DNA of 64,000 nucleotides from an uncultured Collinsella sp. (GTDB taxonomy: Bacteria; Actinomycetota; Coriobacteriia; Coriobacteriales; Coriobacteriaceae), in the NCBI GenBank assembly GCA_902490305.1, contig CABUDI010000004.1:59871-123870 (forward strand), in the 5' to 3' direction. Shown here piece after piece: positions 17,675 to 26,583 of this stretch. The notes beneath the pieces are model-generated. The model saw nothing but the letters and a program-made list of their open reading frames with translations. It was not told the DNA's origin and did no database searches. The position numbers were made by a program, and so were the translations under genes. Each line of letters begins with the position of its first letter. The stretch's first letter is position 1.

Positions 17675-17710
17675 CAAGCCGCTCGGGTCGTTCCCGGGCG
17701 GCTTGTTTGT
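17675..17710 (+). terminator. Hairpin upstream of ldh
   Basis: CAAGCCGC and GCGGCTTG arms with further CGG/CCG pairing, then TTTGT, ending about 20 nt before the ldh start. It may terminate upstream transcription or act as an attenuating 5'-UTR structure for ldh. The remaining 140 bp back to the aminotransferase is AT-richer and probably holds the ldh promoter, but I cannot fix its elements. Confidence 0.5.
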
Positions 17711-17731
17711 GGAGAGAGATGGGAGTTTCTA

Positions 17732-18682
17732 ATGGTTAACGAGAAGAAGGTCGCTATTGTCGGCTGTGGTTTCGTCGGTTCGTCTTCGGCGTTCGCGCTG
17801 ATGCAGAGTGGTCTGTTCTCCGAGATGGTCCTCATCGACGTGGACAAGAACCGTGCCGAGGGTGAGGCCCTGGATATCGCGCACGGCATGACGTTTGCCG
17901 AGCCGATGAAGATCTACGCCGGCGATTATTCCGATGTCGCCGACGCCGCCATGATCGTCGTCACCGCTGGCGCCGCCCAGAAGCCCGGCGAGACACGCCT
18001 GGACCTGGTCAACAAGAACGTCAACATCTTCAAGTCCATTATTCCCGAGATCAAGAAGTCCGGCTTCGACGGCATTCTGCTGATCGTCTCCAACCCAGTC
18101 GACGTCCTGACCTATGCCGCCATCAAGATGTCCGGTCTGCCCGAGGGCCACGTCATCGGTTCCGGCACCGTGCTCGATACCGGTCGCCTGCAGCAGATGC
18201 TCGGCGCCCACGTCGAGGTCGACCCGCGCGACGTTCAGGCCTACGTCATGGGTGAGCACGGCGACTCCGAGTTTGTCGCTTGGTCCAGCGCTCAGGTTGC
18301 CGGCGTTCCGCTGAACACCTTCTGCGAGCTTCACGGCCACCTGGAGCACGAAGCCGCCGAGAAGCGCATCGCCGAGGACGTCAAGAACTCCGCCTACACC
18401 ATCATCGAGAAGAAGCACGCCACCTACTACGGCGTCGCCATGGCCGTTAAGCGCATCTGCACCGCTGTCATGCGCGATGAGCAGACCGTTCTGCCCGTTT
18501 CCTCGCTCATGGTGGGCGAGTATGGCCTGTCCGATCTTGCCATCTCCATGCCGACCGTTGTTGGTCGCGACGGCGTTGTCTGCCGCGTTCCCGTGCCGCT
18601 GGACGATGACGAGCAACATGAGCTCACCGCCTCCGCCAAGGCCCTCAAGGACATCATCGACAGCGTCGACTTCTCCTGCTAA
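17732..18682 (+). CDS. ldh: L-lactate dehydrogenase
   Basis: 316 aa NAD-dependent LDH. The nucleotide loop VAIVGCGFVGSSSAFAL is at the N-terminus; VVTAGAAQKPGETRLDL carries the substrate-loop Arg; GEHGDSEF near residue 177 has the catalytic His. Gln in AAQKPGETR is the lactate-type rather than malate-type residue. It reduces pyruvate to L-lactate with NADH, regenerating NAD in fermentation. The start at 17732 follows GGGAG. Single gene with a terminator immediately downstream. Confidence 0.93.
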   Translation: MVNEKKVAIVGCGFVGSSSAFALMQSGLFSEMVLIDVDKNRAEGEALDIAHGMTFAEPMKIYAGDYSDVADAAMIVVTAGAAQKPGETRLDLVNKNVNIFKSIIPEIKKSGFDGILLIVSNPVDVLTYAAIKMSGLPEGHVIGSGTVLDTGRLQQMLGAHVEVDPRDVQAYVMGEHGDSEFVAWSSAQVAGVPLNTFCELHGHLEHEAAEKRIAEDVKNSAYTIIEKKHATYYGVAMAVKRICTAVMRDEQTVLPVSSLMVGEYGLSDLAISMPTVVGRDGVVCRVPVPLDDDEQHELTASAKALKDIIDSVDFSC

Positions 18683-18714
18683 ATCAAGCTCGTTAGAGCG
18701 AAAAGCTACAATGA

Positions 18715-18749
18715 AGGCGTCCGAGCCCACACGGCCCGGGCGCCTTTTT
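18715..18749 (+). terminator. Rho-independent terminator after ldh
   Basis: AGGCG.CCG.GCC and GGC.CGG.CGCCT arms followed by TTTTT, 33 bp after the stop codon. Confidence 0.8.
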
Positions 18750-18796
18750 GGTGCAAAGTAACCTGACCCCAATGCACCATAGTTGATGGGAGGGCC

Positions 18797-19957
18797 ATGT
18801 CGGATTCGCCTAATTTTTTGACCTATGCCCAGACGGCGTTTGATCCGTTTGAGGAGCGGCCGTTCTGCGCGGTGGATAGCCTGGTCTTTGCGTGGTTGTC
18901 CTATTTGCGTTTGCCGGGTGATATGGCGGAGCTGACGAACTGGCAGGGCCTAGACGTACGCGAGCTGCTGCGTGCCGAGTGCTACCGGGACATGATTGGC
19001 GACCTGTGGGATCCGGAGGGGAGCCGTGCCTTACTGGAGGCTGTGGCGGCAAGCCCTCGCTACCGTGGCGTGCGCGTGTGCGGTTATCGTGCCGTGAACG
19101 ATGTGGCAACGACGGAGCAGTTTGCGGCCATGACGTTCCGATTCCCGGCAGGATTTTCCTATCTTGCCTTCCGGGGGACCGACAGCACGATCGTGGGCTG
19201 GAAAGAGGACTTTAACATGGCTTTCCGGTGTCCTGTGCCGGCCCAGGAATCTGCGGCGCGCTATGTGGACGAGGCGGTGGCCGCGATTGATGGTCCGCTC
19301 TTGTGCGGAGGCCATTCCAAGGGCGGAAACTTGGCGGTGTATGGCGCGGCGATGTGCTCTGACGCTGCTGGCGACCGGATCGAACGGGCCTTCTCCCACG
19401 ATGGCCCCGGCTTTGTCGAGGAGTTCCTGAGCGGTGACGCCTTCGCAGGTCTTTCCGGCCGCATCGACAAGACCCTGCCCCAGTCTTCGATTTTCGGCAT
19501 GATGTTCGAGACACAGGAAGATTACGCCATTGTCGAGAGCACCGAATTCAGTCTGCTGCAGCACAATCCCTTTAGCTGGGTCGTTGACGGCTACGACTTT
19601 GTGTATTGCGAGCGTCTGTCTGCCGGCGCTCGATACGTCGATAGCTCTATTCGCGAGATGCTGCTTGCAGTGGGGCCTGCCGAGCGCGAGCGCTTTGTAG
19701 ATGCGTTGTTCTCCGTGTTTGAAGCCACAGGGGCCGAACGGTTCGCAGATATCGCAGGGAATTTGCGCGAGAGCCTGCCGGTGATGCTCCAGGCTGCTCA
19801 GAGCTTCGACAAAGATACGCGCCGTTTCATCTCGCAGACCGTCGTCGCAATTCTTAAATGCGCCCTGCTGCCCAAGCGTTCCGAGCTCAACGTTCCTGCT
19901 GCCGGCAAGAGCCTGGCAGAGCAGCTCGAGGCGTGGCAGTCCGAGCTCCTGCGCTAA
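18797..19957 (+). CDS. DUF2974 (Mbeg1-like) alpha/beta-hydrolase
   Basis: 386 aa. The family hallmark SYLAFRGTDSTIVGWKEDF lies near residue 121, and the nucleophile elbow GGHSKGGNLAVYGA near 173 marks the serine. HDGPGF near 205 and the N-terminal VDSLVFAWLSYL also match DUF2974 proteins, which are lipase-like but of unknown substrate. No signal peptide. The gene stands alone behind the ldh terminator with GGGAGGG upstream of its ATG. Lipase or esterase activity is a family-based guess. Confidence 0.78.
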   Translation: MSDSPNFLTYAQTAFDPFEERPFCAVDSLVFAWLSYLRLPGDMAELTNWQGLDVRELLRAECYRDMIGDLWDPEGSRALLEAVAASPRYRGVRVCGYRAVNDVATTEQFAAMTFRFPAGFSYLAFRGTDSTIVGWKEDFNMAFRCPVPAQESAARYVDEAVAAIDGPLLCGGHSKGGNLAVYGAAMCSDAAGDRIERAFSHDGPGFVEEFLSGDAFAGLSGRIDKTLPQSSIFGMMFETQEDYAIVESTEFSLLQHNPFSWVVDGYDFVYCERLSAGARYVDSSIREMLLAVGPAERERFVDALFSVFEATGAERFADIAGNLRESLPVMLQAAQSFDKDTRRFISQTVVAILKCALLPKRSELNVPAAGKSLAEQLEAWQSELLR

Positions 19958-20048
19958 CGCTGGTGCAAAGGGGCATGTTGGTGCATTGGGGCGGGCACGA
20001 CCGCTATACTGATTCGTGCTGAAATCGATCTAGAACGGAATGCCGTAT

Positions 20049-21053
20049 ATGAAAATCAATCACGCAATCCTGCATATCCTGGACTTTGACTCGGCCGTCA
20101 ACGTCATGAGCCAGCGCGAGCTCGATATCGAGAGCCGCACCGTGCGCAACTTCGTGACCACGCATCTGCGTCGTGCCCGCACGTCTGCCGATAACAAGCG
20201 CGCCACGTTTGCCGAGAACTCCGCATTCGGCGGCGAGCTCAAGGGCTATTTCTTTGGCGAGCGCGAATTCGTGGACCTGTCGCAGCAGATTGCGGAGTTT
20301 ATCTCCTCGGAGCTTACCAAGGCCGAAAAGGCCGAGTCCACCGATGTCCTCGTTGCCGACTTTGACGATGACGAGGACGCACGCTGGTTTGCCGTCATGC
20401 TGTTGGGTTCCAAGCAGGCCTTTATGCACGAGGTAGGCCGCGAGGAGGGCGAGGTGCGCAACGATATCGCACGCCATTACGCTATCCTGCCGAATCCTTC
20501 CCAAAAGGTGCCGAGCTACGCCATCGTGCGCGCGAGCACCATGGAGATCGGCTACGTGGACAAAAAGCGCAAGATCGCCGGCGAGGACCGCATGCTTATT
20601 CCTGACGGCCTGCTGCAGTGCGATACGGGCGTGTCGGGCAAGGAGATTATCGACACCGTGACGCGCGTGGTCGAGGAGGTTGCCGAGGAGCACGGCGCCA
20701 ATACGGCCGTGGCGCTCGCCAAGGTCAAAGCCGCTGTTGCCGAGAAGGTCGAAGACGACGAGGAACTGCCGCCTTGGGATATCGTCGACGAGGTCTTTGA
20801 GGACGAGCCGGTCATCAAAGAGAGCGTTCGTGCGGCATTGACCGAGGAAAAGGTGCCCGAGCGCGTGCCCGTGGAGCGTAAACAGGTCGAGCGTGCGGCC
20901 GTGCGCAATCATAAGATTCGAACCGATACGGGTATCGAGATCAGCTTCCCGGCCGAGATGGGCTCGAACTCCGAGTATATCGAGTTCGTCAACGAGCCCA
21001 ACGGCCTCATCTCCATCGAACTCAAGAATATCGGGTCAATTGAGAATCGATAA
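20049..21053 (+). CDS. Nucleoid-associated protein (37-kDa NdpA/YejK-like family)
   Basis: 334 aa. The start MKINHAILHILDFDS and the blocks VADFDDDEDARWFAVMLLGSKQAF and PSQKVPSYAIVRAS follow the nucleoid-associated NdpA/YejK family. These are soluble DNA-associated proteins of poorly known role. The second half is rich in Glu/Val/Lys (about residues 215-290). ATG 20049 is preferred over 20040 because of spacing from ACGGA and because homologues begin with this motif. A terminator follows 25 bp after the stop. Confidence 0.75.
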   Translation: MKINHAILHILDFDSAVNVMSQRELDIESRTVRNFVTTHLRRARTSADNKRATFAENSAFGGELKGYFFGEREFVDLSQQIAEFISSELTKAEKAESTDVLVADFDDDEDARWFAVMLLGSKQAFMHEVGREEGEVRNDIARHYAILPNPSQKVPSYAIVRASTMEIGYVDKKRKIAGEDRMLIPDGLLQCDTGVSGKEIIDTVTRVVEEVAEEHGANTAVALAKVKAAVAEKVEDDEELPPWDIVDEVFEDEPVIKESVRAALTEEKVPERVPVERKQVERAAVRNHKIRTDTGIEISFPAEMGSNSEYIEFVNEPNGLISIELKNIGSIENR

Positions 21054-21078
21054 ACTGCGCTTGGACGCTGCAAAAATA

Positions 21079-21116
21079 AAGGCCGAAGCCCCGGATGAGG
21101 GCTTCGGCCTTCTTGT
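21079..21116 (+). terminator. Rho-independent terminator
   Basis: AAGGCCGAAGCCC and GGGCTTCGGCCTT form a perfect 13-bp stem after the nucleoid-associated protein gene, followed by a weak T-rich stretch. Confidence 0.85.
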
Positions 21117-21159
21117 TTGGGGATGAATTGCCCCGCAGGTTGAGCATAAGTCAGCGAAA

Positions 21160-21181
21160 ACGCGGTTTGTCAAAACCGCGT
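21160..21181 (-). terminator. Palindromic hairpin after dapH
   Basis: ACGCGGTTT / AAACCGCGT with a 4-nt loop; read on the minus strand it is followed by TTTT, six bases beyond the dapH stop region. The stem is the same sequence as the hairpin at 11471-11498. Confidence 0.7.
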
Positions 21182-21186
21182 AACTA

Positions 21187-21906
21187 TTAAAGTTGACGTA
21201 AGCCCTCTTCCAGGCCGGTCTTGCTGTCGGTCTTCTCGTCGCGCATCTTGATGACGCGGGCGGGGACACCGGCCACGACGGCGCCGGCGGGGACGTCCTC
21301 GACGCATACGGCGCCGGCGGCCACGACGGCGCCCTTGCCCACGCGCACGCCCTCCAGGACCACGGCGTTGGCGCCAATCATGACATCGTCCTCGATGATG
21401 ACGGGCGTGGCGCTCGCGGGCTCAACGACGCCCGCCAGCACGGCGCCGGCGCCGATATGGCAGTTCTTGCCCACGGTGGCGCGGCCGCCCAGCACGGCGC
21501 CCATATCGATCATGGAACCCTCGCCGATGACGGAGCCGATGTTGATGATGGCGCCCATCATGATGACAGCACGGTCACCGATCTCGACACGGTCGCGGAT
21601 AATCGCGCCCGGCTCGATGCGGGCGTTGATGCCCTTAAGGTCGAGCATGGGGACGGCGGAGTTGCGGCAGTCATTCTCCACGTCGTAGTAGTCGATGGAG
21701 TCGGCGTTGGCGTCGAGGATGGCCTTGAGCTCATCCCAGTCGCCAAAGACGGTCTTGCCGCGACGGCCGCCGTAGACGTGTGCATCGCCCCACTGGACTT
21801 TCATGCCGGGCTTCTCGCGCACATACAGCTTGACGGGCGTCTTCTTGGGCGCGGTGGCGATGTAGTTGATAATCTCCTGTGCATCCATCTCGGCTGCGTT
21901 GCTCAT
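21187..21906 (-). CDS. dapH: Tetrahydrodipicolinate N-acetyltransferase
   Basis: 239 aa, close to B. subtilis DapH (236 aa). The left-handed beta-helix repeats run from ARIEPGAIIRDRVEIGD (near 96) to VAGVPARVIKM; VENDCRNSAVPMLDLKGI and GGRATVGKNCHIGAGAVLAG are nearly identical to DapH. It acetylates tetrahydrodipicolinate with acetyl-CoA in the acetylase branch of DAP/lysine synthesis. It lies 39 bp after dapB in the riboswitch-controlled operon, with AAAGGAGA upstream. The acetyl rather than succinyl assignment rests on similarity to DapH. Confidence 0.92.
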   Translation of the reverse strand: MSNAAEMDAQEIINYIATAPKKTPVKLYVREKPGMKVQWGDAHVYGGRRGKTVFGDWDELKAILDANADSIDYYDVENDCRNSAVPMLDLKGINARIEPGAIIRDRVEIGDRAVIMMGAIINIGSVIGEGSMIDMGAVLGGRATVGKNCHIGAGAVLAGVVEPASATPVIIEDDVMIGANAVVLEGVRVGKGAVVAAGAVCVEDVPAGAVVAGVPARVIKMRDEKTDSKTGLEEGLRQL

Positions 21907-21945
21907 ATCTTGTTTCTCCTTTAGCTGGGACTGGTTAATGATTGG

Positions 21946-22686
21946 CTAGGCGAACATGACCTGGTCGAAGGTGTAGAAGCCGGGATCACGGACGACGAGC
22001 TTCTGAGCGGCGGTCAGGGCGCCGTTGACAAAAATCTGACGGCTCGTGGCGCGGTGCGTGAGCGTGACCTCCTCGTCCTGGCCAAAGAAGCTCACCTCGT
22101 GCACGCCGGCGACGGTGCCGCCGCGTAGCGAGTGCATGCCGATCTCCTTGGGGTCGCGCGCGCCGCACATGCCCTCGCGGCCGTAGACGGGGTGATAGCC
22201 GGCCTCGGGCTCGGCCTCGACCACGGCGTCGAGCAGTAGCTTGGCGGTGCCGCTGGGGGCATCGACCTTTTGGTTGTGGTGTGTCTCGACGATCTCGCAG
22301 TCAAAGCCGGGCAGCTCGCGCGTGGCCTGGGCCACCAGATGGCGCAGAGTGGCGATGCCGATGGAGTAGTTGCCCGAGTGCATGACGCGGGCGTTCTGGC
22401 CCAGCTCGCGCAGGCGGTCCATCTGCTCAGGCGTGTAGCCCGTGGTGCCGGAAACGAGTGCGGCGCCCGTACGCTCGACATAGGCAACGACGGCATCAAA
22501 GGTCGCGACGTTCGAGAAGTCGATGATCACATCGGCAGCCGGAGCGCTCTCGAGCTCGGTCAGATCAAAGCCGATCTGGGCGACGATATCAAAGACGGGC
22601 TGACCGGCGGCATCAACGATGCTCTCGGCGGTGGTGCGGATCAGCGAGCCCATGCGGCCCGTTCCCATAATGACGGTCTTAATCAA
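21946..22686 (-). CDS. dapB: 4-hydroxy-tetrahydrodipicolinate reductase
   Basis: 246 aa. Nucleotide-binding IMGTGRMG at the N-terminus, VIIDFSNVATFDAVV near residue 54, SGTTGYTPEQ near 79 and the catalytic EIVETHHNQKVDAPSGTA near 131 are all typical. It reduces the DapA product with NAD(P)H. The start is TTG at 22686, overlapping the end of the lysA-dapA gene (stop 22679-22681) by 8 nt, with AAGGAG 9 nt upstream; the overlap implies translational coupling. Confidence 0.92.
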   Translation of the reverse strand: MIKTVIMGTGRMGSLIRTTAESIVDAAGQPVFDIVAQIGFDLTELESAPAADVIIDFSNVATFDAVVAYVERTGAALVSGTTGYTPEQMDRLRELGQNARVMHSGNYSIGIATLRHLVAQATRELPGFDCEIVETHHNQKVDAPSGTAKLLLDAVVEAEPEAGYHPVYGREGMCGARDPKEIGMHSLRGGTVAGVHEVSFFGQDEEVTLTHRATSRQIFVNGALTAAQKLVVRDPGFYTFDQVMFA

Positions 22687-24988
22687 GCAGACCAGCTCCT
22701 TTCAGAGCATCGGTAAGTGCGGTGCGCGTGTCGTCAGCCATGGGGCACAGCGGCATGCGATAGTTGGCCTCGATCATACCCATCTGGGCGAGCGCTTCCT
22801 TAACGGGGATGGGGTTGACTTCGCTAAAGAGGGCGTTGATGAGCGGCTGGCCGGCAATCTGGATCTCGCGGGCGCGCTCCACGTCACCATCCAGGTAGGC
22901 GCGGCACATGTCGTGCACGAGTTGCGGCTGAACATCGGCCCACACACTGATGGTGCCCGAGGCGCCCAGGCTCATGAGCGGCACGGTGAGGGCGTCCTCG
23001 CCCGAGTACATGCGGAAGTCATCGGACAACAGGTGGGCGATCTTGGCCGCGTAGGCGACGTTGCCCGAGGCTTCCTTAATGCCCATGATGTTGGGGTGCG
23101 CGGCCAAGCGCTCGACATTGCGCTCGCTGATGCCGCATCCGCAGCGGCCGGGGATGTTGTACAGGATGCAGGGGATGTCCACGGCGTCGGCCACGGTCTT
23201 AAAGTGCTGGTAGATGCCCTCCTCGTTGGACTTGTTGTAGTAGGGGGTAATGAGCAGCAGACCGTCGGCTCCCAAGCCCTGGTAGGTGAGCGACTTGGTG
23301 AACATGGTTTGCGTGGAGTTGGAGCCCGAGCCGGCGATGACGGGGACGCGTCCTGCAACATGCTTGACCACGGCGGCGACGACGGAGTTGTCCTCGTCAT
23401 CGGTCATCGTGGCACTCTCGCCAGTGGTGCCTAGGGTGAGGATGGCGTCGGTGCCATTTTGCAAGTGGAAATCGATAAGGCGCTCGAGCGCGTCAAAGTC
23501 GACGCTGCCGTCCTTTTTAAACGGCGTGACGAGGGCGACGATTGAACCCTCGAGATTGCGGATGTCCATGTTCTTCTCCTTCGCTTCCGCGATCTGGATG
23601 CGTTTGTTCCACTGAGCGGCGACGGCCAGGCGCTCGTCCTGAGCGCGGTGGCGGGCACTTTCGGCGCGCGACTTGGCCAGCAACTCTCGGCCGCACGGCA
23701 GCACGTCGAGCGTGGCAAAGTAATCGACCGGGCGCTCGGCGCGTCGGATGAGGTCGGCCGAGCCATCGGGGCGCAGCAGGACCTCGGCGGAGCGCAGGCG
23801 TCCGTTGTAGTTGTAGCCCATGGAGTAGCCATGCGCGCCGGTATCGTGGATCACAAGCAGGTCGCCCATGTCGATATGCGGCAGCTCACGATCGATGGCG
23901 AACTTGTCGTTGTTCTCGCACAGATTGCCCGTGATGTCGTAGGTGTCCGTAACGGGCGCTGTGGCCTTGTCGGCGCCGCCCGGCTGACCCATCACCGTAA
24001 TGTGGTGGTAGGCACCATACATGGCAGGGCGGATCAAATCGACGGCGCTTGCGTCGACACCGATATAGTCCTTGTAGATTTGCTTCTCGTGGATGGCCTT
24101 GGTGACCAGACAGCCGTAGGGGCCCATCATAAAGCGGCCCATCTCGGTGTAGATGGCCACATCGCCCATGCCGGCGGGGACCAGGATCTCGTCGTATGCC
24201 GCGTGCACTCCCTCGCCGATGGCGTGGATGTCGTTGGCCTGCTGCTCGGGCAGATAGGGGATGCCGACGCCGCCGGATAGATTGATGAAGGCGACGTGTG
24301 CGCCGGTCTCGCGCTCCAGGCGCACGGCAAGCTCAAAGAGGATGCGCGCGAGCTTGGGGTAGTAGTCGTTGGTGACGGTGTTGCTGGCAAGGAATGCGTG
24401 GATGCCAAAGTTCTCGGCGCCCTTGGCCTTGAGCGTGCGGAAGGCCTCGAAGAGCTGCTCGGTGGTCATGCCGTATTTGGAGTCGCCGGGGTTATCCATG
24501 ATGCCATTGGAGAGCTGGAACAGGCCGCCTGGATTAAAGCGGCAGCTGACCGTCTTGGGGATGGGGCCCGCAACACGCTCGAAGAACTCGATGTGGCTGA
24601 TGTCGTCAAAGTTGACGATGGCACCCAGCTTGTCGGCGAGCTCAAAGTCGGCAGCCGGCGTGTCGTTGGACGAGAACATGATGTCGTGTCCGGTGATGCC
24701 CAGCGAGCGGGCGATCATGAGCTCGGTATAGCTCGAGCAATCGCAGACGCAGCCGTATTCGTTGAGAATGGAGATGAGCGCCGGGTTGGGGTTGGCCTTC
24801 ACGGCAAAGTATTCCTTAAAGCCCGGGTTCCATGCAAAGGCGTCGCGCACTTCTTGCATGTTGCGGCGGATGCCCGCCTCGTCGTATAGATGAAACGGCG
24901 TGGGGAACTGCTCGACGATATGCTCGAGCGTCTCCTTGTCCACAAACGGCTGCTTGGCCGCATATGCCTCGTTGGGGGTCAATGCCAT
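22679..24988 (-). CDS. lysA-dapA: Diaminopimelate decarboxylase / dihydrodipicolinate synthase fusion
   Basis: 769 aa single reading frame. Residues 1 to about 430 are a full LysA: FKEYFAVKANPNP (PLP Lys), CDCSSYTELMIA, FIAFLASNTVTNDYY-type segment, LSGGVGIPY, and HDTGAHGYSMGYNYNG. Residues 474-769 are a full DapA: GTTGESATMTDDE, LLITPYYNKSNEEG (Tyr), GIKEASGN (Lys) and EVNPIPVKEAL. A 40-residue charged linker joins them without a stop. An internal ATG at 23569 has GAAGGAG in front, so a separate DapA could also be made. It supplies both the first committed and last steps of lysine synthesis and is headed by a lysine riboswitch. Confidence 0.9.
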   Translation of the reverse strand: MALTPNEAYAAKQPFVDKETLEHIVEQFPTPFHLYDEAGIRRNMQEVRDAFAWNPGFKEYFAVKANPNPALISILNEYGCVCDCSSYTELMIARSLGITGHDIMFSSNDTPAADFELADKLGAIVNFDDISHIEFFERVAGPIPKTVSCRFNPGGLFQLSNGIMDNPGDSKYGMTTEQLFEAFRTLKAKGAENFGIHAFLASNTVTNDYYPKLARILFELAVRLERETGAHVAFINLSGGVGIPYLPEQQANDIHAIGEGVHAAYDEILVPAGMGDVAIYTEMGRFMMGPYGCLVTKAIHEKQIYKDYIGVDASAVDLIRPAMYGAYHHITVMGQPGGADKATAPVTDTYDITGNLCENNDKFAIDRELPHIDMGDLLVIHDTGAHGYSMGYNYNGRLRSAEVLLRPDGSADLIRRAERPVDYFATLDVLPCGRELLAKSRAESARHRAQDERLAVAAQWNKRIQIAEAKEKNMDIRNLEGSIVALVTPFKKDGSVDFDALERLIDFHLQNGTDAILTLGTTGESATMTDDEDNSVVAAVVKHVAGRVPVIAGSGSNSTQTMFTKSLTYQGLGADGLLLITPYYNKSNEEGIYQHFKTVADAVDIPCILYNIPGRCGCGISERNVERLAAHPNIMGIKEASGNVAYAAKIAHLLSDDFRMYSGEDALTVPLMSLGASGTISVWADVQPQLVHDMCRAYLDGDVERAREIQIAGQPLINALFSEVNPIPVKEALAQMGMIEANYRMPLCPMADDTRTALTDALKGAGLLD

Positions 24989-25222
24989 GTCCCGTAAACC
25001 TCGCTATCCAGACGGCGCCATCTGCGCATCGAATCCGCATAGCGTGGACCCAATGTCCGGATAGCGCTCCCGCATTGCTGCAGACAGTCCTGCGGGTGTT
25101 TCCCGCAGACCCACCAGGTTGTTCGTGCCCGAAAAACCCAGTTCGGCGGGTTTCGCCTCCCCACGGGGTCAAAGCCTGCCGGCTCGCCCGCGGCTCTTCG
25201 TGCCCGCGCCTCTATCAAGTGG
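24989..25222 (-). ncRNA. Lysine riboswitch (L box) with translational expression platform
   Basis: Read on the minus strand, 25216 down to about 25080 contains GATAGAGG at the 5' end, CGAAGAGCC, GGGAGGCGAAACCCGCCGAA, and GGACTGTC closing the aptamer, which are L-box landmarks. Downstream, the arms at 25055-25066 and 25002-25013 pair over 12 positions with one G-U, and the 3' arm abuts the probable ribosome site GCGAGG, 10 nt before the lysA start. Lysine binding would thus hide the start region of the lysA-dapA-dapB-dapH operon. This fills most of the 378-bp gap to the divergent M20 gene. Confidence 0.85.
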
Positions 25223-25244
25223 TAAAGACCCTACCACGTTGCAC

Positions 25245-25273
25245 TTTACCAAACAAGAGTATTCGTATATAAC
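25245..25273 (+). promoter_or_regulatory. Predicted promoter of the M20 deacetylase gene
   Basis: TTTACC (25245-25250), 17-nt spacer, TATAAC (25268-25273). It faces away from the lysine riboswitch. The minus-strand promoter for the riboswitch must lie in the same 50 bp; TTGTTT with TAGGGT at 17 nt is one candidate. Confidence 0.55.
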
Positions 25274-25366
25274 GTTTAAAAAATGCAGGGATATGCTGGA
25301 AACATGTGCGCCACAATCCTGTATCACAATAAGTTGCAACAGATGTGCCTCACGAAGGGATCCTCT

Positions 25367-26554
25367 ATGACCGAGCTCCAAGAACTCCGTCGCTATCGCC
25401 GCGATCTCCATCGCATTCCGGAGCTCGATTTCGATCTTCCGCAAACCATTGCCTATATCGAGGGCGTGTTGGCACCGCTCACCTGCGAAGTGACCCATCC
25501 GTGCCCCAACTGCGTCTGTGCTTTCTTCGACGCCGGCGTTGATGCCGCGCATGCCACGGCGATTCGCGCCGATATGGATGCGCTGCCCATCGCGGAGGCG
25601 ACGGGAGCGGCCTTTGCCTCGACCCATCCCGGCAAGATGCACGCTTGCGGACATGACGGACATATGGCCATGGCGCTTGCCGCCGCGACGTATGTCGACC
25701 GTACGATTCGCGAACAGCCGGGCGCCATTAGGCGCAACGTTCTCTTTGTGTTCCAGCCGGCCGAGGAAACGACCGGTGGTGCCAAGACGGTATGCGAGAG
25801 TGGTGTGTTCGAGCGCTATGGGGCCGACCGCATTTTTGGCTTCCATGTGTGGCCCGATCTGCCTGCCGGCACGTTGGCGAGTTGTTCCGGTCCGCTGCTG
25901 GCGCGTTCGAGCGAGACGCATATCCATATTCACGGTACGAGCATCCACATCGCTAAGACCTATGGTGTGCCGGTTGGGGAGTCGCACGATGCCGCGTTGG
26001 CGGCAGCGAAGTTTTTGGTTGCCGAGCGCGAGCTGATGGACGAGCTGGGCACCGACGAGCCCTGTATCGGTAAGTTTGGTCTGCTGCAGGCAGGCACCGT
26101 CTGCAACGCGGTGGCGGGGGAGGCCCATGTCGCCGGTAGCCTGCGCGTGTTTACGGACGATATGTTCGACCGCGCGCGCGAGGGCGTGCGCCGTGTGCTT
26201 GACGAGGCATGCACCGCAACGGGCTGCACGTACGATCTCGACTTTGCCGAGGGTTATCCGCCGGTCGATAACGACCCCGAGCTGTTCGCCCACATTGCTC
26301 CGGCCTTGCCCGAGCTGCAGCTTGTGGACGAGCCGCTGTTGATTGCCGAGGACTTCGCCTTCTACCAGCGCCATCTACCGGGTGTGTTCTTCTTGCTGGG
26401 CACGGGCGTGCCGGAGGGTCAAGAAAACCCGAGCGATTCGGACGGCTGTTCCGCCTATGCCACAAGCGCCCTGCATACTGATACTATGCTCTTTGACGAG
26501 GAAATCCTGCTCAAAGGCCTCGATGTTTACAAACGACTGCTTTTGCTTGCTTAA
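25367..26554 (+). CDS. M20-family amidohydrolase, probable N-acetyl-diaminopimelate deacetylase
   Basis: 395 aa M20D peptidase. Metal and catalytic motifs are ADMDALPI near residue 68, HACGHDGHMAMAL near 93, QPAEETTGGAK near 130 and FGFHVWPDLPAG near 161; SCSGPLLARS and NAVAGEAHVAGSLR belong to the dimerisation lid domain. Start 25367 follows GAAGGGA at 6 nt. Divergent from the dapH-containing operon across a lysine riboswitch, it is the natural candidate for removing acetate from N-acetyl-LL-DAP. Aminoacylase or other amidohydrolase activity is possible by family alone. Confidence 0.75.
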   Translation: MTELQELRRYRRDLHRIPELDFDLPQTIAYIEGVLAPLTCEVTHPCPNCVCAFFDAGVDAAHATAIRADMDALPIAEATGAAFASTHPGKMHACGHDGHMAMALAAATYVDRTIREQPGAIRRNVLFVFQPAEETTGGAKTVCESGVFERYGADRIFGFHVWPDLPAGTLASCSGPLLARSSETHIHIHGTSIHIAKTYGVPVGESHDAALAAAKFLVAERELMDELGTDEPCIGKFGLLQAGTVCNAVAGEAHVAGSLRVFTDDMFDRAREGVRRVLDEACTATGCTYDLDFAEGYPPVDNDPELFAHIAPALPELQLVDEPLLIAEDFAFYQRHLPGVFFLLGTGVPEGQENPSDSDGCSAYATSALHTDTMLFDEEILLKGLDVYKRLLLLA

Positions 26555-26583
26555 GTGTCGAAGGATACCTGTTCTAGAAAACA

